A stretch of DNA of 64,000 nt from Mycobacterium haemophilum DSM 44634 (GTDB taxonomy: Bacteria; Actinomycetota; Actinomycetes; Mycobacteriales; Mycobacteriaceae), in assembly GCF_000340435.2 (NCBI RefSeq), contig NZ_CP011883.2:2402687-2466686 (forward strand). The letters are read 5' to 3'. The notes below the pieces were generated by a model. That model saw only the letters and a program-made list of their open reading frames with translations. It had not been told where the DNA came from and made no database searches. Positions 17,046 to 24,657 of the stretch are shown one piece after another (position 1 is the first letter of the stretch; each line of letters opens with the position of its first letter). The position numbers and the translations under genes are program-made.

Positions 17046-17504
17046 AGCGCTTCCGATCTCGGCCCGGTGCCGGCCGATCCTGCGGCTGTGTCTGATGTCC
17101 TTGGTACCTGATCGGCCTGCGGTTGGGCGGCAGGGCTCGCCCACGGGCCGGTGAGAGCCAGTCGAAAACGACCAGTAGCGCGTCTTCGTCGGCCGGCGCG
17201 GAGAGGATCTGCGCTAACCAGCCGGTGAGGTTGTCGACGGCGCTGAAATCCGAGCGGCTGGCCTTCAGTCGTCAAGAAGATGACGGCACCCGTTGAACTC
17301 TGTGCCGCAAAGGAGACCAGCATCATGACGCTATCGATTGTGCGCCGCATCGCGCACCGCGGCCATGCGGCTCGCCGCACGGGGCCAACTCCGCCGAGAT
17401 TGCCACCATGGTTGCTATCGGCGCCTCAATCACAACCTTGACGGCAATCTCGGCGCAGTCCGGCGACTCGCCAGCGCCCGGTTGTGCACTGAACAAACGC
17501 CGTG
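17046..17504. other. 459-bp gap between the sugar-uptake operon and the Rv2042c-like gene
   Basis: No convincing gene is seen. It holds the promoter region of the sugar-uptake operon. On the plus strand an AAAGGAG followed by ATG at 17323 opens a 37-codon frame (MTLSIVRRIAHRG...). In another frame the same stretch reads MVAIGASITTLTAISAQSGDSPAPG, which looks like the end of a signal peptide. This may be a decayed secreted-protein gene, but the evidence is thin. The inverted repeat at 17392-17455 is listed separately. Confidence 0.4.
17392..17455. repeat. Long inverted repeat downstream of the pncA-Rv2042c operon
   Basis: Arms CGCCGAGATTGCC (17392-17404) and GGCAATCTCGGCG (17443-17455) are perfectly complementary over 13 bp, with an inner GGTTG/CAACC pair. 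A cruciform or large-loop hairpin could form. It begins about 50 bp after the stop codon of the minus-strand gene ending at 17505, so it could act as a terminator or transcript-end stabiliser; no T-run follows. Confidence 0.5.
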
Positions 17505-18299
17505 TCAGCTCGGGAAGTATCGAACCCGGTTGATCTCGTTGCCTCGCCGGGCCACGTCGGCGAACATGATGCCGCGCTCATGACCGGCCAGCGAGACCGC
17601 AACGGTGGATCCCGCGCTGTTCATCTTGGCCCAGCTGTCCCCGTTGAGCCGTTCGACGAGTTCAGCAACGTCGAGGGGATCGTTGTCGCCCAAAGTTATT
17701 GCGGCAGTAGGTGACAGCGCATGACAGCTGGCAGACTTGTCACGTTGCGAGACCGAGTGCAGAAAGGTTGCCACCAGCTTCTTGTGGCGTGTGCCGGCCC
17801 TACGAAAACCCGTCATGAAACCGGCGGTGCCGCGCAATCCCTGGTTGCCCAATAGGCTTCGGGACAGTTGCAGGGCGGGCGATACTGCTCGCGACCCGGT
17901 TAGCAGGAACTGCAGCATCATCGCTGGCAGCTCCCAGTAGGCCCGCAGCACGGCGATCCGCCACTCGCCGTTAGCCTCTCGGAGGTCGTAGCGCAAGAAT
18001 GCGGGAATGTACATTGTCACGGCCGAAGACATCGCCACCTCGAGTTCGAGATCGCGTATGACGACCGGGCCGACGACGATATCCGCATCGCGATGGAATG
18101 TGATGTCGCGCGGGCCGATGAAGGTGTCGTAAAAGCGGCCGATCTGTGCGTGCCCTACATGCGGCTGCGAGCCCACTGGATCTTCGATTCGGCCGTCACT
18201 GGTGAATAGCCCAACCCAGCCGGCACGGTCGTGCGAGGCGGCCGCCTGAGGCGACCGTTCCACCGCGGCCAGCAGCTCGTGGCGGCTCGGTGTCGTCAT
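17505..18299 (-). CDS. SnoaL-like/NTF2-fold protein (Rv2042c-like)
   Basis: This 264-residue protein begins HELLAAVERSPQAAASHDRAGWVGLFTSDGRIEDPVGSQPHVGHAQIGRFYDTFIGPR, a SnoaL/NTF2-like fold usual for small cyclases, isomerases and binding proteins. The C-terminal part is unassigned. The start is the ATG at 18299, which shares one base with the pncA stop codon (TGATG), so it is translated with pncA. The frame extends upstream to 18443 but that would lie inside pncA. Function is unknown; it matches Rv2042c in position and length. Confidence 0.85.
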   Translation of the reverse strand: MTTPSRHELLAAVERSPQAAASHDRAGWVGLFTSDGRIEDPVGSQPHVGHAQIGRFYDTFIGPRDITFHRDADIVVGPVVIRDLELEVAMSSAVTMYIPAFLRYDLREANGEWRIAVLRAYWELPAMMLQFLLTGSRAVSPALQLSRSLLGNQGLRGTAGFMTGFRRAGTRHKKLVATFLHSVSQRDKSASCHALSPTAAITLGDNDPLDVAELVERLNGDSWAKMNSAGSTVAVSLAGHERGIMFADVARRGNEINRVRYFPS

Positions 18300-18859
18300 C
18301 AGGAGCTCAAGACCACGGCGACGCCGGCTTTGCGCATCTCGTCGAGCGCCTCCATGGTCGACTGCGCCCTGGACCCCACCGACAGGTCTAGCAATACCCG
18401 CGTCGTAAAGCCCGCCCGGGCCGCGTCCTGGGCGGTTTTGCACACGCAGAAATCGGTGGCGACACCGACCACGTCAACCTCGTTGACCTCGTGCCGAAGC
18501 AACCAGTCGAGCAGCGGTGTCTTCGTCTCGTCAACGCCCTCGAAACCGCTGTACGCCCCGCTGTAAGCGCCTTTGCGGAAGACCGCCTCCACCGGGCTCG
18601 TGTCGAGATCAGGGTGAAAATCGGCGCCGGAGGTTCCCGCCACGCAGTGCGGCGGCCAGGATGACACATAGTCCGGTGTGTCGGAGAAATGTTCACCAGG
18701 GTTGATGTGGTAGTCCTTGGTGGCCACGACGTGCTGATAGCTGGGATGCTGGGCCAGGTAAGCGTTGATCGCGTGGGGTAGCGCATCCGCGCCGGCCACT
18801 GGCACTGAGCCACCCGTGCAGAAATCGTTCTGCATGTCGACAATGATCAACGCTCGCAC
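18299..18859 (-). CDS. pncA: Nicotinamidase/pyrazinamidase PncA
   Basis: A 186-residue isochorismatase-fold amidase that converts nicotinamide to nicotinate in NAD salvage and activates the drug pyrazinamide. The catalytic triad Asp8, Lys96, Cys138 and metal ligands Asp49, His51, His57, His71 are all present at the M. tuberculosis numbering. M. tuberculosis and this protein have the same length and share long blocks such as HVVATKD and SSWPPHC. The residue before the nucleophile is Phe137 (ATDFCVC), where M. tuberculosis has His137. The start is GTG. The gene is coupled to the Rv2042c-like gene by a one-base overlap. Confidence 0.97.
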   Translation of the reverse strand: MRALIIVDMQNDFCTGGSVPVAGADALPHAINAYLAQHPSYQHVVATKDYHINPGEHFSDTPDYVSSWPPHCVAGTSGADFHPDLDTSPVEAVFRKGAYSGAYSGFEGVDETKTPLLDWLLRHEVNEVDVVGVATDFCVCKTAQDAARAGFTTRVLLDLSVGSRAQSTMEALDEMRKAGVAVVLSS

Positions 18860-18958
18860 TCAGTCCACCATATCCGCCGTCGCGGCACATTGCCGTCGCT
18901 GACTGTTGATCCGCAAAATTGTGCGGCCGCTGCGCCGAACGTGGCCGCGAGCTGGCCA

Positions 18959-19354
18959 TTACCGCAGCCGAAAAGAGCGCGCCGCTGGCCGGCATTGCCG
19001 GCGCCTTCTGATTCCAGGACAGAAAAACACCGCCCAGGAGACCGCCACCACCACAAAGGCGCCGATCTGCACACCGCCCAGCCAACTGACCGGATAGATC
19101 ACCCCGGTGATGTAGTGGGCGATGAATCCGTCCGGCGGCAGCGGCGCCATTGCGGCCCTCGCCCGAGCCCACCGTTCCAACCAAGTTAGCGGGCAGTCAA
19201 CACGATTGGTGGCGATGCCGATCCCCCAGATCGCCGCCGGCACGTGCAGCCAGATCGTGCGCCGCCAGTGCACGGCGAGGAAACCGCCAATAACGACGTA
19301 ACCGATGAAGACGACGTGCAACGCGACCACTAACGCGACCACAGTTTCGTACAT
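18959..19354 (-). CDS. DUF2784 family membrane protein (Rv2044c-like)
   Basis: A 131-residue protein with about three to four transmembrane helices: VVALVVALHVVFIGYVVIGG, TIWLHVPAAIWGIGIA and VQIGAFVVVAVSWAVFF. The DUF2784 pattern CPLTWLERWARARA follows the second helix. The family function is unknown. The C-terminus ends in an arginine-rich tail. It sits between gluconokinase and pncA on the same strand; the 99-bp gap to pncA probably contains the pncA promoter. Confidence 0.75.
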   Translation of the reverse strand: MYETVVALVVALHVVFIGYVVIGGFLAVHWRRTIWLHVPAAIWGIGIATNRVDCPLTWLERWARARAAMAPLPPDGFIAHYITGVIYPVSWLGGVQIGAFVVVAVSWAVFFCPGIRRRRQCRPAARSFRLR

Positions 19355-19365
19355 CGGTGCGCTGC

Positions 19366-19887
19366 CTACGGGTTCTGTCGCGCCGAGCCGGCCAGGAAGG
19401 CGAGGAAGGTATCGACGATGGCAGCGACATCCTGGTCATGCTGGTCGATATCGACGCTAAGACCAAGTTCGTCGGCGCCAAGCGGTTCTAAGGTGTCAAA
19501 TTGCGAGCGCAGTAGGGCGGCTGGCATGAAGTGGCCGGACCTAGCGGCTAGCCGGCGGCTGATGAGTTCCAGTGATCCGCGCAGATGCAAGAACTCAGTA
19601 TGCGGCCAGTGCGCACGCAGCTGGTCGCGGTACGCGCGTTTGAGCGCCGAACAGCTCACCACTGCGCCGCCGCGATGGCTGGCCAGCCATTCGCCAACCC
19701 TCTCCAGCCAGGGGTGGCGATCGTCGTCATGGAGCGGTTCGCCGGCGGTCATCTTGGCGATGTTGGCCGGCGGGTGCAGGGTATCGGCGTCTAGGAAGGG
19801 CACCCGCATCCGTTGCGCGAGCACCACTCCGACCGTCGTCTTGCCTGATCCAGAGACGCCCATCACCACGATGGGTACGCGGGCCAT
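19366..19887 (-). CDS. gntK: Gluconokinase
   Basis: A 173-residue P-loop kinase. It has the Walker A motif GVSGSGKTT at residues 9-17, followed by FLDADTLHPPANIAKM and LHDDDRHPWLERVGEW, the gluconokinase signatures. It phosphorylates gluconate to 6-phosphogluconate for the pentose phosphate pathway. The ATG at 19887 lies six bases after the lipT stop, and an upstream frame extension to 20046 lies inside lipT and is not real. M. tuberculosis, as far as I recall, has no gene for it between Rv2044c and lipT, so this is an extra gene at this locus. Confidence 0.9.
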   Translation of the reverse strand: MARVPIVVMGVSGSGKTTVGVVLAQRMRVPFLDADTLHPPANIAKMTAGEPLHDDDRHPWLERVGEWLASHRGGAVVSCSALKRAYRDQLRAHWPHTEFLHLRGSLELISRRLAARSGHFMPAALLRSQFDTLEPLGADELGLSVDIDQHDQDVAAIVDTFLAFLAGSARQNP

Positions 19888-19892
19888 GAGGG

Positions 19893-21398
19893 TCAGCGTG
19901 CCAGTGAGAAGCCGTCCCATGCCATCCGCCGGTGCGGGTGCGGATCGAACTCGACGCGGCACTTGCGGTCGAACACCATGACGGCACGGTCGGCGCGGGT
20001 GTAAGCGGGCCAGTCGTCGCCAGGGACCCCAGTGCGGCCAAAGCATCGCCAGCGTCGTTGCACCTCGTTGCTGACCCGCAGCGCATGGTGGCGATCGGCG
20101 GCCGCGGTGAGTAACGCGCCGAACCTGGTGCGATAGATATCGAATACGGCCAATAGCTCGGTGGCGTGGGTTGCTCCCAAACCGGCCCAGCGCAGCATCC
20201 GCGGGGCGTAGTCGTATCGGTACATATATGTGGGCGCATGGTTGCCGTGCGCCTCGGCGATCTGCCAGGCCGCCGAGCTGAAGGCGAAGTCGCCACCGAG
20301 CTGGATGCAGGCTGATCGCTGCGGGTAGTCCGGATAGGCGGCGGTAATACGTTCACGCGCAGCCGGTTCCGTGTCGGTCAGCAACTCTTCGATCATCGAT
20401 TCATTCGTCGGCAACATTTTGAGGAACCTGGTGAATAACCGGCCCTCTTCAGCGTTGGTACCGACAATGAGCGGCACCCGATGCGCGCGACCGGTCCGCA
20501 TCGCTTCGACTGGGTCCAGGGGCAGACAGTCGTCGCCGACGACGGGACCAATCGGGAAGGCGCCCAGCTTTTTTCGCATGCCCTGCTCGATCAGGCGATG
20601 CTGTGTTGCCACCAGCTGGGCTGGGGATGCCTGCATCAGCGCAGCGCCGGCATCCGGTGCGCGCACACCAAGTAGTTTGGCAAAGCGCGTCGCGAACTCG
20701 TCGGCAATCTCTTTCGACCGCACCATGCCCGACGCCGGGCTTTCCGAAATCGCTCGAGTGAACAGGCCTTCGGCGGCAGGCACCGCCAACAGCGTGGCAA
20801 TTATGCACGCGCCCGCGCTTTCGCCGAAAATGGTGACACAACCTGGGTTGCCGCCGAACTCGGCGATATTGTCTTTCACCCAGTGCAACGCCAGCACCAG
20901 ATCGCGCAGATACAAGTTGCTGTCGATGGTGATATCCGGCCCAGACAGCGATGACAGGTCCAAACATCCCAACGCGCCGAGCCGGTAGTTGACCGAAACG
21001 TACACGCAGCCGCGGCGCGCCAACGCGGCGCCGTCGTAGAGCGGGGTCGCCGAGCTGCCCAAGATGTACCCGCCGCCATGGATGAAGACCATGACCGGGA
21101 GTGGTTCCCCGCTGGCGACTTCGGGCGTGACAACGTTGAGCGTCAGGCAGTCCTCGCCCATCGGTTGGTACTTACCGATACCGAGCATGGTGTAGCGACG
21201 CTGCTGAGGCGCACAGTTGGCGAAGCCGTGGCAGTGCCGCACCCCCGACCAGGGCTGGGCGGGCCGCGGCGCCCGGAACCGCAGGTGCCCCAGCGGCGGC
21301 TGAGCATATGGGATGGATCGCCAGCGGTGCACGCCGTCGCGGGTGAACCCCTCGACGGTGCCGGCGCGGGTGCGTGCGCGGATGGTGCGCTCGTGCAT
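19893..21398 (-). CDS. lipT: Type-B carboxylesterase LipT
   Basis: A 501-residue alpha/beta-hydrolase of the carboxylesterase/cholinesterase family. The oxyanion hole is HGGG at residues 107-110 and the nucleophile is Ser194 in FGESAG. The EDCLTLNVVTP block (type-B signature 2) lies at residues 82-92. It hydrolyses carboxylic esters; the physiological substrate is unknown. The ortholog in M. tuberculosis is Rv2045c. No signal peptide is visible. It heads a run of minus-strand genes followed by gluconokinase. Confidence 0.93.
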   Translation of the reverse strand: MHERTIRARTRAGTVEGFTRDGVHRWRSIPYAQPPLGHLRFRAPRPAQPWSGVRHCHGFANCAPQQRRYTMLGIGKYQPMGEDCLTLNVVTPEVASGEPLPVMVFIHGGGYILGSSATPLYDGAALARRGCVYVSVNYRLGALGCLDLSSLSGPDITIDSNLYLRDLVLALHWVKDNIAEFGGNPGCVTIFGESAGACIIATLLAVPAAEGLFTRAISESPASGMVRSKEIADEFATRFAKLLGVRAPDAGAALMQASPAQLVATQHRLIEQGMRKKLGAFPIGPVVGDDCLPLDPVEAMRTGRAHRVPLIVGTNAEEGRLFTRFLKMLPTNESMIEELLTDTEPAARERITAAYPDYPQRSACIQLGGDFAFSSAAWQIAEAHGNHAPTYMYRYDYAPRMLRWAGLGATHATELLAVFDIYRTRFGALLTAAADRHHALRVSNEVQRRWRCFGRTGVPGDDWPAYTRADRAVMVFDRKCRVEFDPHPHRRMAWDGFSLAR

Positions 21399-21549
21399 AA
21401 CCCGACGGTAGCCGACACCACGGACGTAGTGCGCGCGCAGCGGCTAAATCCGGCGTGCGGCGGCTAGGCCGCGTACTCCCGAAGCTGACCGGAGGTGCAA
21501 AGTAGCGGAGGGATTCGCCGGATGGCGGCGTTGTCGTCTTCCAGTTAGG

Positions 21550-21639
21550 GCTCGTGCGCAGGTGGCTGTCATGCTCGACTATGCCCGTGCCGGCGGCATC
21601 GTGGTCGTCAGCGCCATAGATTGGCTCGGTGGCTTCTAG
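21550..21639 (+). pseudogene. Scrap of a serine-recombinase (resolvase) catalytic domain
   Basis: Thirty codons read ARAQVAVMLDYARAG and then GIVVVSAIDWLGGF before a stop. This matches the LLDYARAGDTVVV-x-x-LDRLGRS core of resolvase/invertase N-terminal domains, with DRLGR decayed to DWLGG. Nothing else of the gene is left. It lies beside the lipT start at the left end of the accessory island; a second resolvase remnant lies on its right side. Confidence 0.6.
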
Positions 21640-21980
21640 TCAACGTCGCAACAGTTGATGGTCTGCTGAGGTTAGCAGCGCGGCGAATAGTTCGGCGAGG
21701 CTGCGGTCTTCGAGGGTGCGGCGGGGTCGGTTGTTGATCTCGTGTTCGACAGCGCGCAGATAGTCGGGTGAGTAGGTGTCAGGCTGGTTCCCCTGGGAAA
21801 GTACTGGCGCAGAAGACCTTTCGCGTTCTCGTTGCGGCCACGTTGTCACGGTGAGATGGACAACAGCTGCCACGGTGAGCGGGAGTCTCAAAAGTAGACC
21901 GGCACGCCGAAATCTACAGTGATGTCGGTATGTCGGGCCATTTCGAAGCCCTGATCCCAGGTGATCGATCGGATCAGGGT
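21640..21980 (-). mobile_element. Degraded IS30-family transposase, C-terminal fragment
   Basis: On the minus strand one frame reads TLIRSITWDQGFEMARHTDI and then TVDFGVPVYF to a stop. Further on come QRGRNENAKGLLRQYFPRGTS and, in another frame, YSPDYLRAVEHEINNRPRRTL. In intact IS30-type transposases these form one continuous DDE-domain C-terminus (TWDQG Asp, then SPWQRG-NEN-NGLLRQYFPKGT, with the catalytic Glu in NEN, then LN-RPRKTL). Here they are broken by at least two frameshifts and a short insertion. The N-terminal half and terminal inverted repeats are not recognisable; 21981-22107 shows nothing further. Confidence 0.75.
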
Positions 21981-22107
21981 CGATGGCAACCTTCCCGTCT
22001 CGTGACGCTGACTCTCTGCGCACCGTGATGGCTATGACCGTGGACGGCCTACGGGTAGCCGGAACCGTGGACGCGGCAGGACAGAGCCGTGGGGCTAGTT
22101 TTGGTCA

Positions 22108-23322
22108 TCATGAACCACTTACTCTTTCAGGATGTTCGACGATGGGTTGATGAATCGCGGCCTGGGCACTCGGCCACCATTGACAAAGTTGTATCAGCTC
22201 CGCTGTCTCTTGGCCAAGGTCGGTCGCGCATGACATACGGACCATCGCCGCGTCTATCGGCTCTGGTCTAGCCCCAGTTCCTTTCGCGTGGACCGCTTTA
22301 GCGATCTGCAACGCCTGGATAGCTGCGTCACGCTGACCGGTGGGCACCACGTATCGGTCGACAAACCGAGCTTCCTCCTCCAGGGAGATCTCACGAAAGT
22401 AGGGCCTTAGAAGCAGTATTGCATCGCGTATTTCAATGATGGTCTGGTGCAGTTCCAAGACCGTCTTTTGGCGACTCGTCGAGGCGGGCTTCCATTCAAA
22501 TACACTTTCAGGAACGACAGCCGTCAGGGTCTCTCGAAGTCCCTGAAGGGCATGCCAGGCGCGGCTGGTCCCGTCGAGGCCAGCGCGGGCACGCAGTGTC
22601 CCGACAGCAGGGACCGCGGCGAGCGCGTAGAGGACGAGTGACTGCCAGAAGCAATATCGGCTGTTTACTGCAATCAGGAAGCTGACGAAGTGACTGTTAT
22701 GCACCCCACTTAGCTGCTCAAAGAACTTATAGCATAAGCTTCCGATGCAAATCATTACACCGAAACCGCCGACCATAACAGTACACCCGGCGATGAGCCG
22801 TTCTTGCCACTTCGCAGTGCGTCGCCATTCCGTGACGCTCATGATCATCATCTGAATGCCCAACACGTCGAGAACGATCGTCCACAAGAACCAGGCGAGC
22901 ACGATGTCCCATCCATGGGCGAGCTCAAGGATCTGTCCGGCAGCGCGAGCGCGGGATGCGGCGATCAAGAAGGCTCCTGACAAGATGATCGCAGCTGATC
23001 GGTGATACCGTTGCCGGTGGCGAGTTTCCTGCGGCGGCAATCCTGACCACAGTGCAATGAAACCCATGAACTCTGCGCACGGTAACACGATCGCCACCCA
23101 TGACAGCTCCTGTGCGGTGGTGACGGTCATTAAGTGATGACGGGCAAAGAATTCCTCAATAGTTTTCTCGCGCAACAGGTTGCAGACGAGAAAAAGCCCA
23201 ATCGAATTGTTTAGATACACCTCGAATAGGCTGGTATTGAAGAAGGTGTACCGTACGACCAAGACCGCTAGCATGAATGCTAGCCCCGGCCAGACGAGGA
23301 ATCCTGGTACGGCTGAGGTCAT
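22108..23322 (-). CDS. Seven-helix membrane protein, MAB_1171c-like family
   Basis: A 404-residue protein with seven predicted transmembrane helices in the first 265 residues (for example GLAFMLAVLVVRYTFF, IVLPCAEFMGFIALW, WDIVLAWFLWTIVLDVLG). A soluble C-terminal helical domain of about 140 residues follows (ELHQTIIEIRDAILLLRPYF, then TGQRDAAIQALQIAKAV). This two-part architecture is that of the MAB_1171c-like actinobacterial family (DUF6545 type), which is often found with ImmA/IrrE and HTH genes; I assign it by pattern, not by search. No transport or enzymatic motif is visible. The start overlaps the protease stop by four bases (ATGA), so it is the last gene of the three-gene operon. It may be a membrane sensor. 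Confidence 0.75.
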   Translation of the reverse strand: MTSAVPGFLVWPGLAFMLAVLVVRYTFFNTSLFEVYLNNSIGLFLVCNLLREKTIEEFFARHHLMTVTTAQELSWVAIVLPCAEFMGFIALWSGLPPQETRHRQRYHRSAAIILSGAFLIAASRARAAGQILELAHGWDIVLAWFLWTIVLDVLGIQMMIMSVTEWRRTAKWQERLIAGCTVMVGGFGVMICIGSLCYKFFEQLSGVHNSHFVSFLIAVNSRYCFWQSLVLYALAAVPAVGTLRARAGLDGTSRAWHALQGLRETLTAVVPESVFEWKPASTSRQKTVLELHQTIIEIRDAILLLRPYFREISLEEEARFVDRYVVPTGQRDAAIQALQIAKAVHAKGTGARPEPIDAAMVRMSCATDLGQETAELIQLCQWWPSAQAAIHQPIVEHPERVSGS

Positions 23323-23816
23323 CTAGATCGGAAGAAGACGCTGCGCATCACTGACTTTTCGGCTCCCGCTTTTGCTGATGCGCACATCAAGGTGTGTGCA
23401 AAATTCTCTGCGTCGAGCTCTTGATCGTCCGCAAAGGATTTCCGGCCCAGGACATTTTGTATGGTGGTGAGATCGAGGTCGGGTAGCATTTTGCTGAATA
23501 GTTCGAGTTTAGGCGTCTTGTCGGTGCTGCCTTGGTGACTGCGGTGCCCTAACACCATGTGCCCGACCTCGTGGCAGACGATTTGATCGATGTGGTAGTC
23601 CGAGGTCCCAGCGTCGTAAAGGATGACGTCTTCGTCATCAAAGATCAACCACAATCCACAGGGGCCTTCGGTGAACGCCGAGGTATCGCTAGGCATCAAC
23701 CGGATAGGCCGCCTTCTTTGACGGGCCAGATTGTCGATGAAGACGTTTCTATCCCATGGGACAGGAATGGGCAGCTCGCGCGCCAACGCGAGCATGTCAG
23801 CGTTCGATACAGCCAT
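23319..23816 (-). CDS. ImmA/IrrE-family metallopeptidase
   Basis: A 165-residue protein with the zinc-protease motif His82-Glu83-x-x-His86 in VCHEVGHMVLGH; a downstream Glu in DQELDAENFAHTLM is the expected third metal ligand, as in ImmA/IrrE. The region before it, LWLIFDDEDVILYDAGTSDYHIDQIV, is the usual lead-in strand. Such proteases cut or inactivate a cognate HTH repressor in mobile elements (ImmA-ImmR) or in DNA-damage response (IrrE-DdrO). Here the gene overlaps the upstream HTH gene by 20 bp and the downstream membrane gene by 4 bp. The natural substrate is the HTH protein encoded beside it (inference). Confidence 0.88.
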   Translation of the reverse strand: MAVSNADMLALARELPIPVPWDRNVFIDNLARQRRRPIRLMPSDTSAFTEGPCGLWLIFDDEDVILYDAGTSDYHIDQIVCHEVGHMVLGHRSHQGSTDKTPKLELFSKMLPDLDLTTIQNVLGRKSFADDQELDAENFAHTLMCASAKAGAEKSVMRSVFFRSR

Positions 23817-24345
23817 CTAGCCCCGACCATCCCCCAGGAGCGATTGGAGGCAACTGCTGCAGTTTGCGAACCTCGTCGACCATGGTCGCCAAGCTCGTTA
23901 TCGCTTCCGGAGTCAGCCCCGATGCACGCATCGCCAAATCCCGTACCCCGCTGTCGCGAAGCGCTTGCAGCAGCCCGAGCTGGGCGTCGATCTTCGGGTC
24001 AGTATCGCGATCAATCAAGTACGAGGCTGGCACACCGAAGAAGTCCGCGATCGCACGCAGATGTTGCACCGTCGGGTTGGTCTTTGCCCCGTTTCGCAGC
24101 TGCCACATGTAAGCCTGGCTGATCGACACTCCGGTTTTTCGCGTGATCGCCTCGGCCGCAGCTACATTCGACAACGGTGGCTCAGACGGCTTACGCATGA
24201 TTTCGAATAGCTTGTTCAGTTTGCCGGCCAGGTCAGAACTAGTCGCAGCACCACCATCGGCCGCTGCGCCGCCTGGTGTGTCACCGGTACGCAATGCACT
24301 CCCATTTCGCCGACTTGCTGCCCATTGGATACTGATTGTTACCAC
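23797..24345 (-). CDS. EspR-like/XRE-type helix-turn-helix regulator
   Basis: A 182-residue DNA-binding protein. Residues about 38-135 follow the plan of mycobacterial EspR: LAGKLNKLFEIMRKP, a helix-turn-helix in VSISQAYMWQLRNGAKTNPT, then HLRAIADFFGVPASYLIDRD and a C-terminal dimerisation-like helix (LLQALRDSGVRDLAMRASGL). The first 37 residues are low in homology; the GTG start at 24345 is uncertain, but no later start keeps the LAGKLNKLF helix. It is first in the operon with ImmA/IrrE and the membrane protein, and it probably binds the palindromes in the divergent promoter 24346-24657. Confidence 0.82.
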   Translation of the reverse strand: MVTISIQWAASRRNGSALRTGDTPGGAAADGGAATSSDLAGKLNKLFEIMRKPSEPPLSNVAAAEAITRKTGVSISQAYMWQLRNGAKTNPTVQHLRAIADFFGVPASYLIDRDTDPKIDAQLGLLQALRDSGVRDLAMRASGLTPEAITSLATMVDEVRKLQQLPPIAPGGWSGLDGCIER

Positions 24346-24657
24346 GCAAACCGATCCGCGCCAAACCCATCGACGCCCCGCCGCTCAAGATTAGCAAGTC
24401 ACCACAGGCGTATACGTCAGCGGATTTCGTGACCTACGTATTAATACTTACATAATCGGTGCGATCCGGTGAGGCGCTGGCCAACAGCAGTCTACGTACG
24501 TGCACACGTTGTAATTACGTATTTTTCAGTAAAATTCGCATGTCATCAATGACACTGATATAACCGTGGTGTTCTGGGTTGACACTCGTGGGTCTTTCGG
24601 ACGCGCGCGACTGGTCCGGAATGAATCAAACAAATACAACCAGCGAATTGGAGCTCA
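24346..24657. promoter_or_regulatory. AT-rich divergent promoter with several palindromes
   Basis: This 312-bp gap between the HTH operon and the unknown plus-strand gene is clearly more AT-rich than its surroundings. It contains a 16-bp near-palindrome (24435-24450, TACGTATTAATACTTA, one mismatched pair), two further TACGTA hexamers (24493-24498, 24516-24521) and TGTCAT-CA-ATGACA (24541-24554, six-base perfect arms). The repeated TACGTA suggests several binding sites for one regulator, most likely the EspR-like protein. No gene is visible inside. Confidence 0.6.
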
